NCBI RefSeq assembly: GCF_019649055.1
Contig: NW_026570256.1
Span: forward strand, 558,001-622,000
Length of the DNA stretch: 64,000 bases
Source of the DNA: Paramacrobiotus metropolitanus
Taxonomy: Eukaryota; Tardigrada; Eutardigrada; Parachela; Macrobiotidae
Direction: 5' to 3'
The notes under the pieces are model-generated. The model was not told the origin of the DNA. It worked only from the letters and a program-made list of their open reading frames with translations, and searched no databases. Made by a program: the position numbers and the translations under genes. The stretch's first letter is position 1; each line of letters opens with the position of its first letter. Below, in pieces: positions 11,878 through 23,200 of the stretch.

Positions 11878-13500
11878 TTTGAAATTTTTGTGTATACCTG
11901 TTAATGAGGAAGTGCCAGTGGCGCCATGCAGCTGATCAATCTCTGTATTTGCTGCTTCCATTTAAGCTTCGGCTGACGTGAATTGTGATATACCTAGCAT
12001 GCACTAATGGTGAGTTTATTTCGGACAGGTGTGCGCCGCTCTGTTAAGCACTCTTGTTGTCTTTTGCGGAATTGGCTCGCGCCGCCACTAGCACAGGAAC
12101 CGGGGGCAGCGCCATCAACGTCATTCAGGTTAACGGCTACGAGCACAAACAATTCTACACTGCCGTCCATGATCTAACGAGAATTTGCATTCCAGAACAA
12201 CTAAGCACATGAAAATATATTTCCGGTTCGTCCGAAGTCGCTTTCTGCTGGACCCATCTCGCTGTCTTCGTGACCGATACATTTATTGTGGGCACTTGCA
12301 ATTCCGTGTAGCTTATCGTGGTGTTGCGCAAGCTTTATCTAAATGAAAGTCGTCGATGATTTTCTATGCTGCTTCGGAAACAGAGTTTTCGTGGTACTTC
12401 TTAGCTTGGGTGGGTGGACAGAAATTGCTGCTGCTATAAGCAAAATAAACAGCAATTGCAAGACATGCAGTTTTGTAGTTCGTATAAACCGGCATTGACC
12501 TCAGAAAATCGTAGTATTTAAGCACAGAAAGATACCAGCAGGGCGTTTTCCGTCCTGCGACGATTTGATAGTTTTCGTGGCCGATCGATGGAGTCAAGCC
12601 GATAAAGCGTGTCTGGACTCTGAAGCGATTCTAACCAGCTTCATACTTATTTCCGCATGATATCCTTAATTGTTCCTTTCAAGTGCACCATCAGTCAAAC
12701 ACCAATCTGCACACTGCTTTCTTCCGGCAATCCACGAGGGCACATCGACGATTTGCCGACCACTATCATGTTGGCCACCAACTTACTGGGAACTATTTTA
12801 GCATTTTGTTGACAGATGAAATGTATACCTGAGTCACCTGACGATTCATCGAAGCGATAAGTCGATGGTCGACAGACTGCTGAACGACTATCGATAGTCG
12901 TTTAATATTAGACATCTGCTGAACACTGGCAATTTCTGACGACAAGTTTTGGACCACTAAAAAAGACTTCCCAAAGCAAACGGAAACAAAAAACAACCCA
13001 GAAGCCAAAGTAAAATACTAACGAATGCAACAAAACCTATGAAAAACTCGGAAACCCAAGGAAAAAGGCTAAGCAATATAAACATGTAAGAGACGAACCG
13101 ACAAGTGAGTGTCGACCGACGAACATAGGTTTCCGTCAAACACGGCGAACGATTTTGCAGAAAAGCAAATAATTGGTCATCAATTTGCCGGTTAGCGAGT
13201 TATGGGAAATGGCGTATCCGAACGGCCAGAAGTTGTAATGTAACTACTGTAATCTATTATAATTCAGCCTTGGTATTTAAACGTATCTTTGAGCTGGTTC
13301 GCGAACTTTATGTCACCTACAGATTCCATGGAAGCGGTGTACGGGCATTGTCATGGATTTAACTACGTATTTCTGCATGAACTCGGTTATTTGTGTTGAA
13401 GCCTAATACTGGGTACAATCTTTGACCAGGACAGCATAGAGGAAGTGGTGGCTGACAACAATACGCGTGCCGCACACCAGCGTGCCATACACCAGCTGCT
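11878..13500. other. No supported gene
   Basis: Mixed sequence with short open frames only. About 12050-12190 looks mildly coding-like (GC-rich, few stops) but has no recognisable protein. Confidence 0.4.
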
Positions 13501-13504
13501 TGTT

Positions 13505-13640
13505 GATGTTCTGAAAGCATAAGAAAAACGTAAGAATGAAACACAAGAAAAAAATAACGAAGGAAACATAAGAAAGCATCAGAAAGCATGAAAAAAAGAT
13601 TAACATCGGAAAAAATAAGAAGAACATAAGAAAATGTAAT
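13505..13640. repeat. A-rich acataagaaaac repeats, right block
   Basis: Tract of cataagaaaa, gaaacataag and agaaagcat words matching the block at 10080-10262. Reading frames on the minus strand here (Phe/Leu/Ser-rich) are by-products of the repeat. Confidence 0.65.
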
Positions 13641-13700
13641 CCACGATGTGCAGTCCAGGTTACATAATCCAAATTAAGTAAGTAGTCAAAGTTATGTTAT

Positions 13701-13876
13701 AGTAGACAGTACATTAGAAGTAGCCGGGATTTACATATTTAAAGCTTGAACAATAGAATAAATTAAAAAATGACCAACGGTCGCAACGTCTGCAACTGCC
13801 GAGGTCAAATGTCAGGTAAGTATAATAAAGAATGCAACGGTCGCAACGCCTGAGGTCAAACGGCAGGTGGTATGTG
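13701..13876 (+). repeat. Inverted repeat, left arm (partner 35341-35515)
   Basis: The first ~88 bp (from agtagacagtacattagaag through tgaccaacggtcgca) are almost identical to the reverse complement of 35428-35515. The rest, ending ggcaggtggtat, matches with gaps. The pair encloses 21.8 kb holding the whole Polinton, which is the geometry expected of element termini. Outside the arms the sequences do not mirror each other. Confidence 0.75.
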
Positions 13877-13912
13877 TGTCAAGGTGATCAGCTGATCATT
13901 GCTCACTTTTAC

Positions 13913-14147
13913 GCGCCGCAGCCCATTGTGCGGCATTTCTGTCTTCTCTGTATGAATGAACAACGTAAATGTGTACGAATATAATTATACGTGTGTGTGT
14001 ACGTTACTGCAGCGCCTGACGCTGTCCTGAGAGCGCCGCAAGCTTCGTTACGGCATTTGTATCTTCTGCTGTGAAGTTTTTAAATTGATGTGGTACATAG
14101 TCTATCAGCTAACGCTGTCTGCGCTGCGGCATAATAATATATGCGGC
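13913..14147. repeat. Short CGCCGCA palindromes
   Basis: Three imperfect palindromes of the form cgccgca-N-tgcggca (13913-13936, 14034-14055, 14121-14147). Others occur at 16752-16774, 18188-18208, 18482-18504 and 18869-18890, always outside exons. They are probably remnants of one small hairpin-forming repeat family. Confidence 0.55.
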
Positions 14148-14354
14148 AATAATAATGAAAATCTGAAGTTTATTGCATAAATTTTCCGTCTCTACAAAAT
14201 GCATCTCAGATCACGTAAAGAAAGGAAGTTAGTGTTATTTATAAAAACAAACTGTTTCTGAATCGTAAAAATAGCTATTCTACCACAACGGAATCATTCA
14301 GATCATCAATATGAATCACTGTACATAATCAGGAAAAAATCTATACAGGGCTGT

Positions 14355-15907
14355 TTAAACCGCGTCCTCCACGATCGTAGCGGGATCTGACAGTTCAATG
14401 CCCTCTGGGCCAAATGCTGCTCCACGTGCTGAACGGGCTTTCAATGCAGCCCATCCACGCCGAATCACGCAGACAACAGAGACAGCTGTGAGAGCAGCAG
14501 CCAAGATTCCCACGCAGGCATAGATCACGTTGGTCACTGTCACATCGGCATCTGCAAATCAAGATTTGCATTAATAAAAAGAAATTATTTTAAAATGGGC
14601 AACGGTTTAAAATTTAATCCTACCCGGTGAAGGCATGGCCGAGGTGTAGTCGTTCGGCGGATTTATGGAGGACATTTCTGAAAGAGAAGGATTACCCTGG
14701 TTTCATTTTTAAATTTTAAATGCCTACTAGGTCGCGACGGAGCAGCCGCCGTTCCAGGTGCGATATCGGACGGTACACGATTTGATGCCGTTGTGAAGGC
14801 TAAAATGTAAATGTAAAATACTTAATAATAAACATCTGGGCCGATAAAATTCTGTGTTAAAAATTATGAATGAACTAATTCAGAAAACTTCCGCGCCGCG
14901 TGAAAAGCTGTGGCGAAAATTTAAACAAATTTATCAAAAAAAACAATTCGCGGCGACAAAACCTGTGGTTAAAATATTGAATAAATTCCGCGCCAAGAAA
15001 AAATCTTCGGCAAAAAATTATAAATGAATTAATTCAAAAAAAAAATCTGCGCCGCGTACTAGTTTGTGGCAAAATAATGATACATTAATGCAAAAAATTC
15101 TGTGTTGCGTACAGTCCGATTCAAAAATATCAATACATTAATAAAAAAATATTTTCGCGCCGCGTAAAAATCTGTTGCAAAAAAAATCGTAAGGTGCCCA
15201 CCTTGAAGAACCGACGGATTTGGTCCCGGAAATGATTCATAAGGGAGATTTGACGGACCTACAACAGAATGTTTTAATTATGAGTGCTGTACATTTGTAT
15301 ACGGCAAACATTATTGAGATTACCATTCGAAAGGCTTTCATCAGGGCTCGGAGTACTTGACAATTCCTCAACACGCGGCACAATGCCTATGCAAAAATGT
15401 TTTTTTATTAAAATTAAAATTAACCAATAAACACGTTATCTTCTGCGGCGAATATTTAACAAAGTGGAACTGTAATTTGCTTCACAGTTTTTATTAATTA
15501 AATCAATGCATAGTTTTGGAATGTGCGCTATAGATTTTTTGGAGGCAATTATTTTTTATTTATTTTCAAAAGAAAAGAAAACTGCTGGTGTACGTACAAT
15601 CAGCGACCATTGTGACGTTCCACAGAGACAGGTCCATGCAGGGCAGAGGATTGCCCCGCAGATCGACGTACTGTGCAGACGGGAAAACGGCGCCAAATTC
15701 CTTTGAAGAGTGGACGGATGAAATCCCGTTGTTGGTGAAGATCAGCTGAACAGCTGTCGGGAACCACCCATCCTGCGTCGATGGAAAGGCATTCAGATCA
15801 GCATCTGAGCAGTCTAAGACTTCTCCTTCGCACACGCATTCAGTAAGACAGAAGGATTGTGCATAATGCACGAAGGGTAGCAAAAGCAAAAGGTAGAGAA
15901 AAGCCAT
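14355..15907 (-). CDS. Six-exon leucine-rich-repeat type I membrane protein
   Basis: Exons 15907-15598, 15386-15324, 15258-15202, 14799-14728, 14677-14624 and 14551-14355 join to 250 residues with no stop. Every intron is GT-AG and phase 1, which is strong evidence that the model is right. The start MAFLYLLLLLPF is a signal peptide. Next comes an LRR N-terminal cap (CLTECVCEGEVLDCS), one or two short LRRs (VQLIFTNNGISSV, YVDLRGNPLPC) and an N-glycosylation site (NVT). Exons 2-5 are a Pro/Ser/Thr-rich stalk. The last exon holds a TM helix (VIYACVGILAAALTAVSVVCV), a basic stop-transfer (RRGW..LKAR) and an acidic tail. It is probably a small cell-surface recognition or adhesion protein. It lies inside the outer inverted repeats, divergent from the next gene by about 250 bp. 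No partner is known. Confidence 0.85.
14820..15190. repeat. Degenerate A-rich/CGCCGCG repeats in an intron
   Basis: The long third intron contains four or five worn copies of a ~70-110 bp unit alternating A-runs with cgccgcgt and tgtggc words. Related words occur in introns of the neighbouring gene (for example 16690-16790). Confidence 0.45.
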
Positions 15908-16155
15908 TGTTATGCAAATTAGGAAAATCTGGTTAAAAAAGATAGAATATAGCATGTAGGAAAATGAGAGACAAAGCCCTGCTAAAGTAGCAAAAGGCAG
16001 CCCATGCAGCCGGACGGCTATAAAAGTCCTCGTCAGTGACGGTCATCTACAGTCAGTGTGCATTTTCCGAAATTTCTTGAAATTTCTCAGTTTACTGCAA
16101 CTTCTTGTCAAATTTCAGTTTCGTGACCTTTGCAAAGTTTTGCTAAAAGTGCAGT

Positions 16156-18403
16156 ATGAGTAATAACCGAGCAACTCGACAGTTTAATCCCATGGAGCGC
16201 CCTGTTGGACGACGTGCTCAACCGCCGCCCCAAGCACCGCGTCCACCGCCCGCGAATGCTGGAACGCAGACGGCTGGAAATCCGCTCGGATTTGATCTGG
16301 AACCTCAGAATTTTTGTGCTCTGACCGACGACGATCTTGCCTGTGCGTTTAAAGTGGGAACGCTATTATTCCCACAAATCGGCCGCGCGAATGGAGATCC
16401 TAGTTATGCATTTGGCTTCGATAAAACAATGATTTATCTGTGGGGCGACGATAAGCGCCCCATGGCGTTTTCCATCGTCAAAACACCGGAAGGAGACAAA
16501 TTCATCGATCAGCGTCGCGTGACATACATCCGCCAGGGGGATTCGCGCTATGGAGTGACTCCGGTGGGATTTCGGGCGCTGGACCGAAGCCGGTATTATT
16601 CGGAGCATAGCATTGAAACTATGACGCAGAAGATCTGTCTGTGGGTGAGTGCCAGAAATTCATGAAAAATAATTTTAAAGTAGATATTTGCGCGTCGTAA
16701 TTAATTCTGCGGCAATAAAATATAGTACGAAATTTTTGTCACTATTATTTCACGCCGCAAAATTTTCAGCGGCGAAAATTCTAAAAGAAAATCGTGCACA
16801 TGTAACAACGTTATCTTTTTAGGCTATCAAACTGCACGATTTCTTGGTTCTCGCTCAGCTGAATGAAGATAAATGGCGTCGGGAGAATGAGATCGTTGTT
16901 TCATTCAAAAATACACCTTTATTTTTAATTAATTTTTTTCGGTGCGCAGGGGTAAGACAAAATCTGTGAAAACCGGCGGGGATTCTTTCTATGGAAAATC
17001 TCACCCGCTTGTGTTATGTGCAACGCGGCATGCCAGGCATCAATTTTCGCACGACTGATCAGTCTATTATGATCACGGACACTAACGACAGCCACACACA
17101 GTTTGGGAACATTCACGAATTTTTCCCCGGGAGTTTTCGCAACAGTAAGTCCCACTAAGTTTACAACAGAAATGTTTTTTAGTCATACAATAAATTTGTA
17201 TTTTTAAGCGCAAGGCAGTCAGCCTAACGAGCTGGCAATGGCAGCTTTTCAAGAGGGACCAGGGCCTGCATACCCACCGCGCGAGGCCGGCACTGGATGG
17301 CCTAACGGGCAGTACGGTGAGTCAACTGACGCAGCTTATTAACTACAAAATTTAAATTATTTTTCTGTTCAGGCGGCGGCATCAGTGGATACCAAACTGC
17401 CAACGGCTTAGACATGTATGGAAATCCTGTCGCATCAACGTCCGGCGGGGAAGCGTTCCAAGGGCACAACGGTGGCGCCGGGGCGTACCAGGGCACCAGC
17501 GGTGGTGGCATAGCGCGTCAGGGTAACAGTGGCGGCGGGGGAACATCGTTCCAAGTGAACAGCGGCAGTGGCGAAGCTCATGTGGAACCAGTGGCGTCAA
17601 CTTCCACAGGATATACTGGCCCGGCTGGTGCTTTTCGTTATGCACCACCGAAAAGTGCGTCATATTTTTTTTCCTTAATTGTGCATAATATGTTCATTCA
17701 CAGTATTTAAGTTTTTTATGCTAATTAATATTTTTCTAGCGTACATGCAGCGCTACATCGAGGACCGTACAGGAATTTCATCGTCTGGACAGCCGATGGA
17801 TGACGAAGAGATGCCGCATCTCTCCATCGAAATTGCGGAGAAGGCCTTGGAGGAGGCCGGTGGTCTGGATGAAGAGCCTAAACGGTGAGTTCACCATGGA
17901 CCATTTCATATTGGACGCTGCAAGAATGCATGCGCTTAACTGTTATTTCATAATAATACGCAGCCAGTTGCATGTGCATGAGTACCATAATTAACGCGCC
18001 ACATAATTAGCGAACGTTACCTTAATTAGTGCATGTGTTTAATTGTTAACGGGATGGCATACATAATTAGCGAATGTTTCCTTAATTAGTGCATGTGTTT
18101 AATTGTTAGCGGGTGGCATGCGCCGCAATACCGTTCGCCAATTAGCTTATGTTTATCGTTATTATTGATTTCCCACAAACATTGTGTGCCGCATTATGCG
18201 CTGCGGCAATAAGCTGTTGTAGCTGTTGTTTACGGTTGTTTCGCCAATTAAAAACATTAACGTTTAGTTTACCAATAAAATCTCTGCATTGCAGATCTCG
18301 GAATAAAAAAAAGAAACCCAGAAGGGATAAATCTATTGATTTTATTAAAGCTTTCTGGAACGCCAGGCTTGCGCATTATTTTAAGATGGCTTTTCAAGAA
18401 TAA
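16156..18403 (+). CDS. Multi-exon Gly-rich protein with basic C-terminus, unknown function
   Basis: Supported exons: 16156-16644 (163 codons from ATG), 16823 to about 16894, an exon ending at 17144, 17209-17316, 17373-17654, 17740-17884 and 18295-18403. Junction phases agree from the 17144 donor onward, with GT-AG introns throughout. The N-terminus is Arg/Pro-rich (PPPQAPRPPPANAG), followed by a folded-looking region (AFGFDKTMIYLWGDDKRPMA, YGVTPVGF). The 17373-17654 exon is Gly/Ser/Ala-rich. Then comes an acidic helix (MDDEEMPHLSIEIAEKALEE). The last exon starts with a lysine/arginine cluster (RNKKKKPRR) resembling a nuclear localisation signal. The junction into the exon ending at 17144 could not be placed: its frame has a TGA at about 16967, so an unusual splice or a break is possible. 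I recognise no family. Confidence 0.6.
18002..18119. repeat. ~60-bp tandem duplication inside the last intron
   Basis: Two adjacent copies of a unit starting acataattagcgaa and ending cgggtggcat, differing at a few positions, within the intron 17885-18294. Confidence 0.85.
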
Positions 18404-19034
18404 ATACTCTGTTTTTTTTGCGTTTTCTTGCACTAAGCTAAAAATAATAAATACATATTGCTGCCAGATGTTGACAATAAATGCCGCAATTGGTATTGCG
18501 GCGCATGTAATAAAAATTATCGAAATAATCAGATTAGCAGTTTTAGCGTATGATAGGTCGTCAAATGAGTTGGCCTTGGTATTTTATTGAGAAATATGTT
18601 TTATTTTCAAATCAAGTCGATTCTAAACTGCGGAGACGACAAAACAAATTTCAAATACCGCGCTGTTGAGATAGTACCGTTGTAAAAGGTGCGGCATATG
18701 CGCACACATATCGAAGCAGCTAACTCCATTATAAAAAATACCGTAAATGAATTTGTCGTAATAAAATATGCGGCGCGATATATATTACAAAATATTATGG
18801 GATGACTTGCAGCAAGATATTGACAGTGTACCCTCCAAACTTTACTCACGACTGGACACATATGATTTGCCGTAACATAAGTTGCGGCGCATAGGTAGTA
18901 ACATGCTCGAAAGGTAGAGGCACCAGAAAAATATATTGCAGCATTTCTTCCAAATAAAATTTCAAACGGTACTCGTGGAATTTTAATGCCAACAGCACAA
19001 AATTCGCTCAAAAGACATAAAAAAAAGCTTTTGT

Positions 19035-19096
19035 GGACTTGAACCCAGTTCCTCATAGCAAAAAAGTGCATAGATACCCGATGTGCTATTCAAGCC
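19035..19096 (-). repeat. tRNA-like (SINE head-like) sequence, copy A
   Basis: On the minus strand an A-box-like TAGCACATCGGGTA is followed after about 30 nt by a B-box-like GGGTTCAAGTCC. The T-stem does not pair well and the acceptor arm is poor, so it is not a functional tRNA gene. A second copy lies 450 bp away in the same orientation. Confidence 0.4.
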
Positions 19097-19487
19097 AGCG
19101 TTGTTTTGTTATTTCGTTTTAAGAAATACGTTGCAACGTTATGACTTGAGTTGTTCCTGCCGCACATTTGTACGTGGCACTTAGGACGTGAACAATTTTT
19201 GAGGGGGTGAGCGAATCAGAAATAATTTTATCGTACCTTTGCTGCGCAAACAACATCGAATCAAATTGATTAGCGTAATGAGCAGTACCAGTTTGCAATG
19301 CAATGTAGTACGTTGCAGATTTGTTAAATCGCTATCCGAATTCAGCTAAAAATTATTGCTTTGATAAATTATGCGACACAGTACAAAAGTATTCTTGCAT
19401 AGAACAAAGGTAGAATTAGCCACAAGTGAGTGCAGGATCGCATCAAAAATAAATTGGTCAAAATAAACCGAAAAAAAAATACTTTGT

Positions 19488-19553
19488 CGGTTTGAACTCC
19501 GGGCCTCTTAGCAAAAATCTGCATGGATACCCCGTACGCTATACTCTAACTGA
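19488..19553 (-). repeat. tRNA-like (SINE head-like) sequence, copy B
   Basis: Same order and orientation as copy A: TAGCGTACGGGGTATC, then a GCA...TGC mini-stem around a T-run, then GGAGTTCAAACC. Roughly two thirds of positions match copy A. It is likely a tRNA-derived short interspersed repeat. Confidence 0.4.
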
Positions 19554-20287
19554 CTTTAGTAAAGTTCAGTTCTGTCTATAGATCTGCATTTTCTTACATG
19601 GATTTGTTATGGTCAACGCTACTTTATATCTTTCCGCATCTAGTTGTTGGGTCATAAATTTCTTTATTTTGCTGAACAACATTTTGAGGAAAATATCCTT
19701 CTACTAGTGTCATATCCTGGAGTGAACGAACAGTGTCGATAGCATGAAAAGTTTAACATCACTGGCGTACAACAGATACATATTCCAAGATTACAGCTAC
19801 CATAGGACAGTCATCCTAACAATGTCTTGAACCTGGTCACGTATGCACCGCGTGAAAGGCTAGACATCGGAAGCGTCTAGAATGCAAAGTTTTAAATACC
19901 GTGAAAAAATATCATGCATCCGTTCACCTAATAATAAACGTAGAACAAAAGGAGGTCCCGGTACGCCAAATCGCCCACGGATCCGGTACTGGCATCGCTT
20001 ACTATACCGCCGTCGTCGCCGGAAGTCTTTCTTCCGAAGCGGCAATGTTTTAACTGGCCCAAGTAGAAAGCAAGACATTTTATTTTGTTTAACATTTTGT
20101 ACAACTAAATGCTTGGTCCTGAGTTCTCCAACGGCTGCACTCAAAGCTGACGCATGACACCGCCCCTATGACATTGCGACAGCCAACCGAAATATATGTG
20201 CGCACGTTACGCTCCTTTCTCTTTTAACTCACTGCGAATTCTGACAAAAATCTTTATTGTCTCATTTAAAAATTTGTCGTTTTTAGG

Positions 20288-23200
20288 ATGATGTTCTCGG
20301 TTGATGGATCTACACGTCACATCGTCCACGGGGTTCGGACCCGAACCCTTGAGGACTCGTTTACCCTGTTTCACAACATACCATTCGAAAATATGGACTT
20401 TACGTCTGCCTTATACTGGCTGGAACAATTTTACAAGGAATTGATATCAATGCTTTATTCCACCCATAATGTTCGTCCAGAGGACCGAGTTCAACTGATT
20501 TTTCGACACCCAAATCATGTGAATGGGACCTTCTCCACGAAAACGATGTTTGCAAAAGAACTGACCCCGGAAGCCATTACAGCGATAATTGAAAGAATAA
20601 ATCGCTCGGGAGGAGCGTTCTTTGCGTTGGACCCGTTAGTGAGGTACACATTCACCTTATGTCGCAACATTTCAGCGACGGGGAGACGTGTCCTAAGAAA
20701 TTCCTACTTCCGGATTGAAGAGTTCTTTGAACGGAAAAAAAGTGTCATCCGAATCGCGCAAAACCTGTACCAGGATCCGTCGGACTCTTTGTGCTGTGCC
20801 AGAGCAATCGCTGTCGGCCTAGCAATCGTCCAAAAAATGCGGAATGTCAAATATATCAAGGACTCACAAGAAGCGGGACAATTTAATCTTGCAAAGCGTC
20901 TGTGTCGGGAGGCACATGTCGCTATAGGTCAGCCAGTTACATTCCAGGACGTGGATAAATTTGCCTCTCTACTCGCAAGGAAGTATGAGTGCCAGCTCAT
21001 AATATTGGATGCAGATATCGGAGTGGAAGTCATGTACTGCTCGGCGCATCAAGCAAAATTTGTGGCCCTTCTATATCGCGATAATCACTTCGACTGTGTT
21101 TCAAGGCCATGGTCACTGCTTGGAAAGAATTTCCGCTGTACCATATGTGGTGACTTTGGGTATGTAAGACGTGAACATCGGTGCTCCAGGCCGTGCAAAG
21201 CGTGTTTCCAGTATGACTGTGGACGTGCCTCCACCAACATTTTCTGCCCGGAATGCAACCGAACGTATTTTTCAGTACGGTGTTTTGAATTGCATGTGGA
21301 GAGGGCTGCCCGTAGGACAAATGGCGAACGGACCATTTGCGAAGCCTATACGAAATGCGTGGATTGCCAGAAATACATTGCCCCACCTGGCAACCGACCG
21401 TTTTCTACTCCTCATGAATGTAACGCGTTGTTCTGCTACAACTGCAAAGAATTCTGTCCTCCGGATCATCTTTGCCATATCTTGGCGGGGCAGAAAGCTC
21501 TGGAGGCTTCACGGAAAAAGAAAAAGAAGAAATCGAATAAGACCATCCTTACTTCCGTTGAAGAAGACAGCGACGATGAACATGAAGCACTGGATGAAGA
21601 TGATGATCTGAAAAGTTTCATCGATGATGGCGAAGCAAGTGTGGATCAGAACTTGGCCACAACTGACAGGGAAGGCGAGTCGGATTCCTGCGAGAACGGA
21701 AAATATGTGAAGAAGACATTTGTTTTTGATTTCGAGTCTGGATTTGACAGAAATTGTGTTCATTACCCCAATTTCCTGGTCGTAATTGCTCTCCATGATG
21801 ACGAATTTGTCTTGAAGTATTCCGGAAAGAATTGTGCGGAGCAATTCCTGAGGTTTGTGTTCGCGAAAACAAAGAACTGTGTGTTCTTATCTCACAACGG
21901 ACGCAATTACGACCATTTGTTCATTCTACGGGCTTTGGAAAATGAGGGACACTTTCCCAACAAGATGCAAGACGGAACCCATATCACAATGATAACTGTC
22001 CCCGGGCCAGATGCTCGGTTCATAGACAGCTTATCGTTCATGCCACGATCCTTGGCGCAGCTCCCAAGCGACCTTGGAATCGGACATTTGGTTGCCAAAG
22101 GCTTTTTCCCATATCGGTTTAATACCCCAGAGAACGAAAACTATATTGGAGCTATTCCGCCAAAGGAATTATTCGATTACGAACTATTCGACTCGAAGAA
22201 AAAGGAGGAATTCGATGAATGGTACTCCGTAAAACGTCTGGAAGACTATGATATCAAGAAAGAATTGGACTTGTATTGCACGAACGATGTTCTGGTACTT
22301 CGGGAATGCTGCAAGATTACAGACCGCAGTTTTGAAGACATGTTCCCGGGCATCAAATGTTTTGAGCAGCCAACAAATCCTAATGCAGTTATGCTTGGCT
22401 TCCAAGTGCACTACTTGGAAGAAAACATCATTGGAATCATGCCGTCTTCTGGATATGGCAGCCGTCATAATCAAAGCAACAAAGCCTTGGAATGGTTAGC
22501 TCACATTGAAAAAACAACTGGGAACAAGATTCAAACGTGCAGATCTCCGGGAGGAGAAAAAATGATACGAAATTTCCCTGTCGATGGATGGGATGGAATA
22601 AATGGAATTGTTTACCAGTTTCATGGCTGCTTCTGGCATGGCTGTCCAAAGCATTTTCCTGATCCAACAAAAATGAATACGGTTCGTATGAAGACCTTTG
22701 GAGAGATTCGGGACGAAAGCCAAAGAGTGGACGTAGCCATACGTTCTGACCCCGGTGTGCGTGCTCTCGTTGTAAAATACGAATGTGAATTCGACTCGGA
22801 AAAGAAATCCGGACTTATTCAGTCCTTGAAGTTTCGCCCGCGCTTGGACGTGCGCGGAAGCCTTGTCGGCGGACGAACAGAGGTGTTTTCTCTTGTACGA
22901 GTCTATTGAAATGCCAAATCGAGGAAAGACTTACGATGTCATTTCCCTGTACCCATCCGTTATGGTTTTTGGAGAGTTTCCTCTTGGACATCCAGAAATA
23001 CTGCTATACAATTTTGACTATGACATTTCAAAATATTTTGGTGTCATACACTGCTGTGTGCTTCCTCCGGATGATCTTTTTATTCCCACATTGCCCCTGC
23101 GTCAGCCTGACGGACGTATTGTATATACATTATGCCGCCAGTGTTCAGTGGACATTAACATTGCATTTCCTTGTTTCCACTCCGGGACGGAACGAATGTT

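Larger units (their letters stand above)
18404..20287. other. Intergenic between cargo-like genes and Polinton polymerase
   Basis: AT-rich with CGCCGCA palindromes (18482, 18869) and two tRNA-like repeats (listed separately). A minus-strand open frame at 18607-19071 has no recognisable features and overlaps one tRNA-like repeat. A ttttAG just before 20287 may be a splice acceptor, so the polymerase may have an upstream noncoding exon. Confidence 0.4.

Noticed and set aside
18607..19071. 154-residue minus-strand frame as a gene
   Set aside because: It overlaps a tRNA-like repeat, has no splice or domain features, and composition is that of surrounding AT-rich DNA.
20160..20290. Polinton left terminus immediately before the polymerase
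   Set aside because: No inverted partner of this sequence was seen just after 33.1 kb, while clear inverted arms exist further out.
21030..21872. Several minus-strand frames inside the polymerase
   Set aside because: They are antisense shadows of a conserved coding region with recognised motifs on the plus strand.
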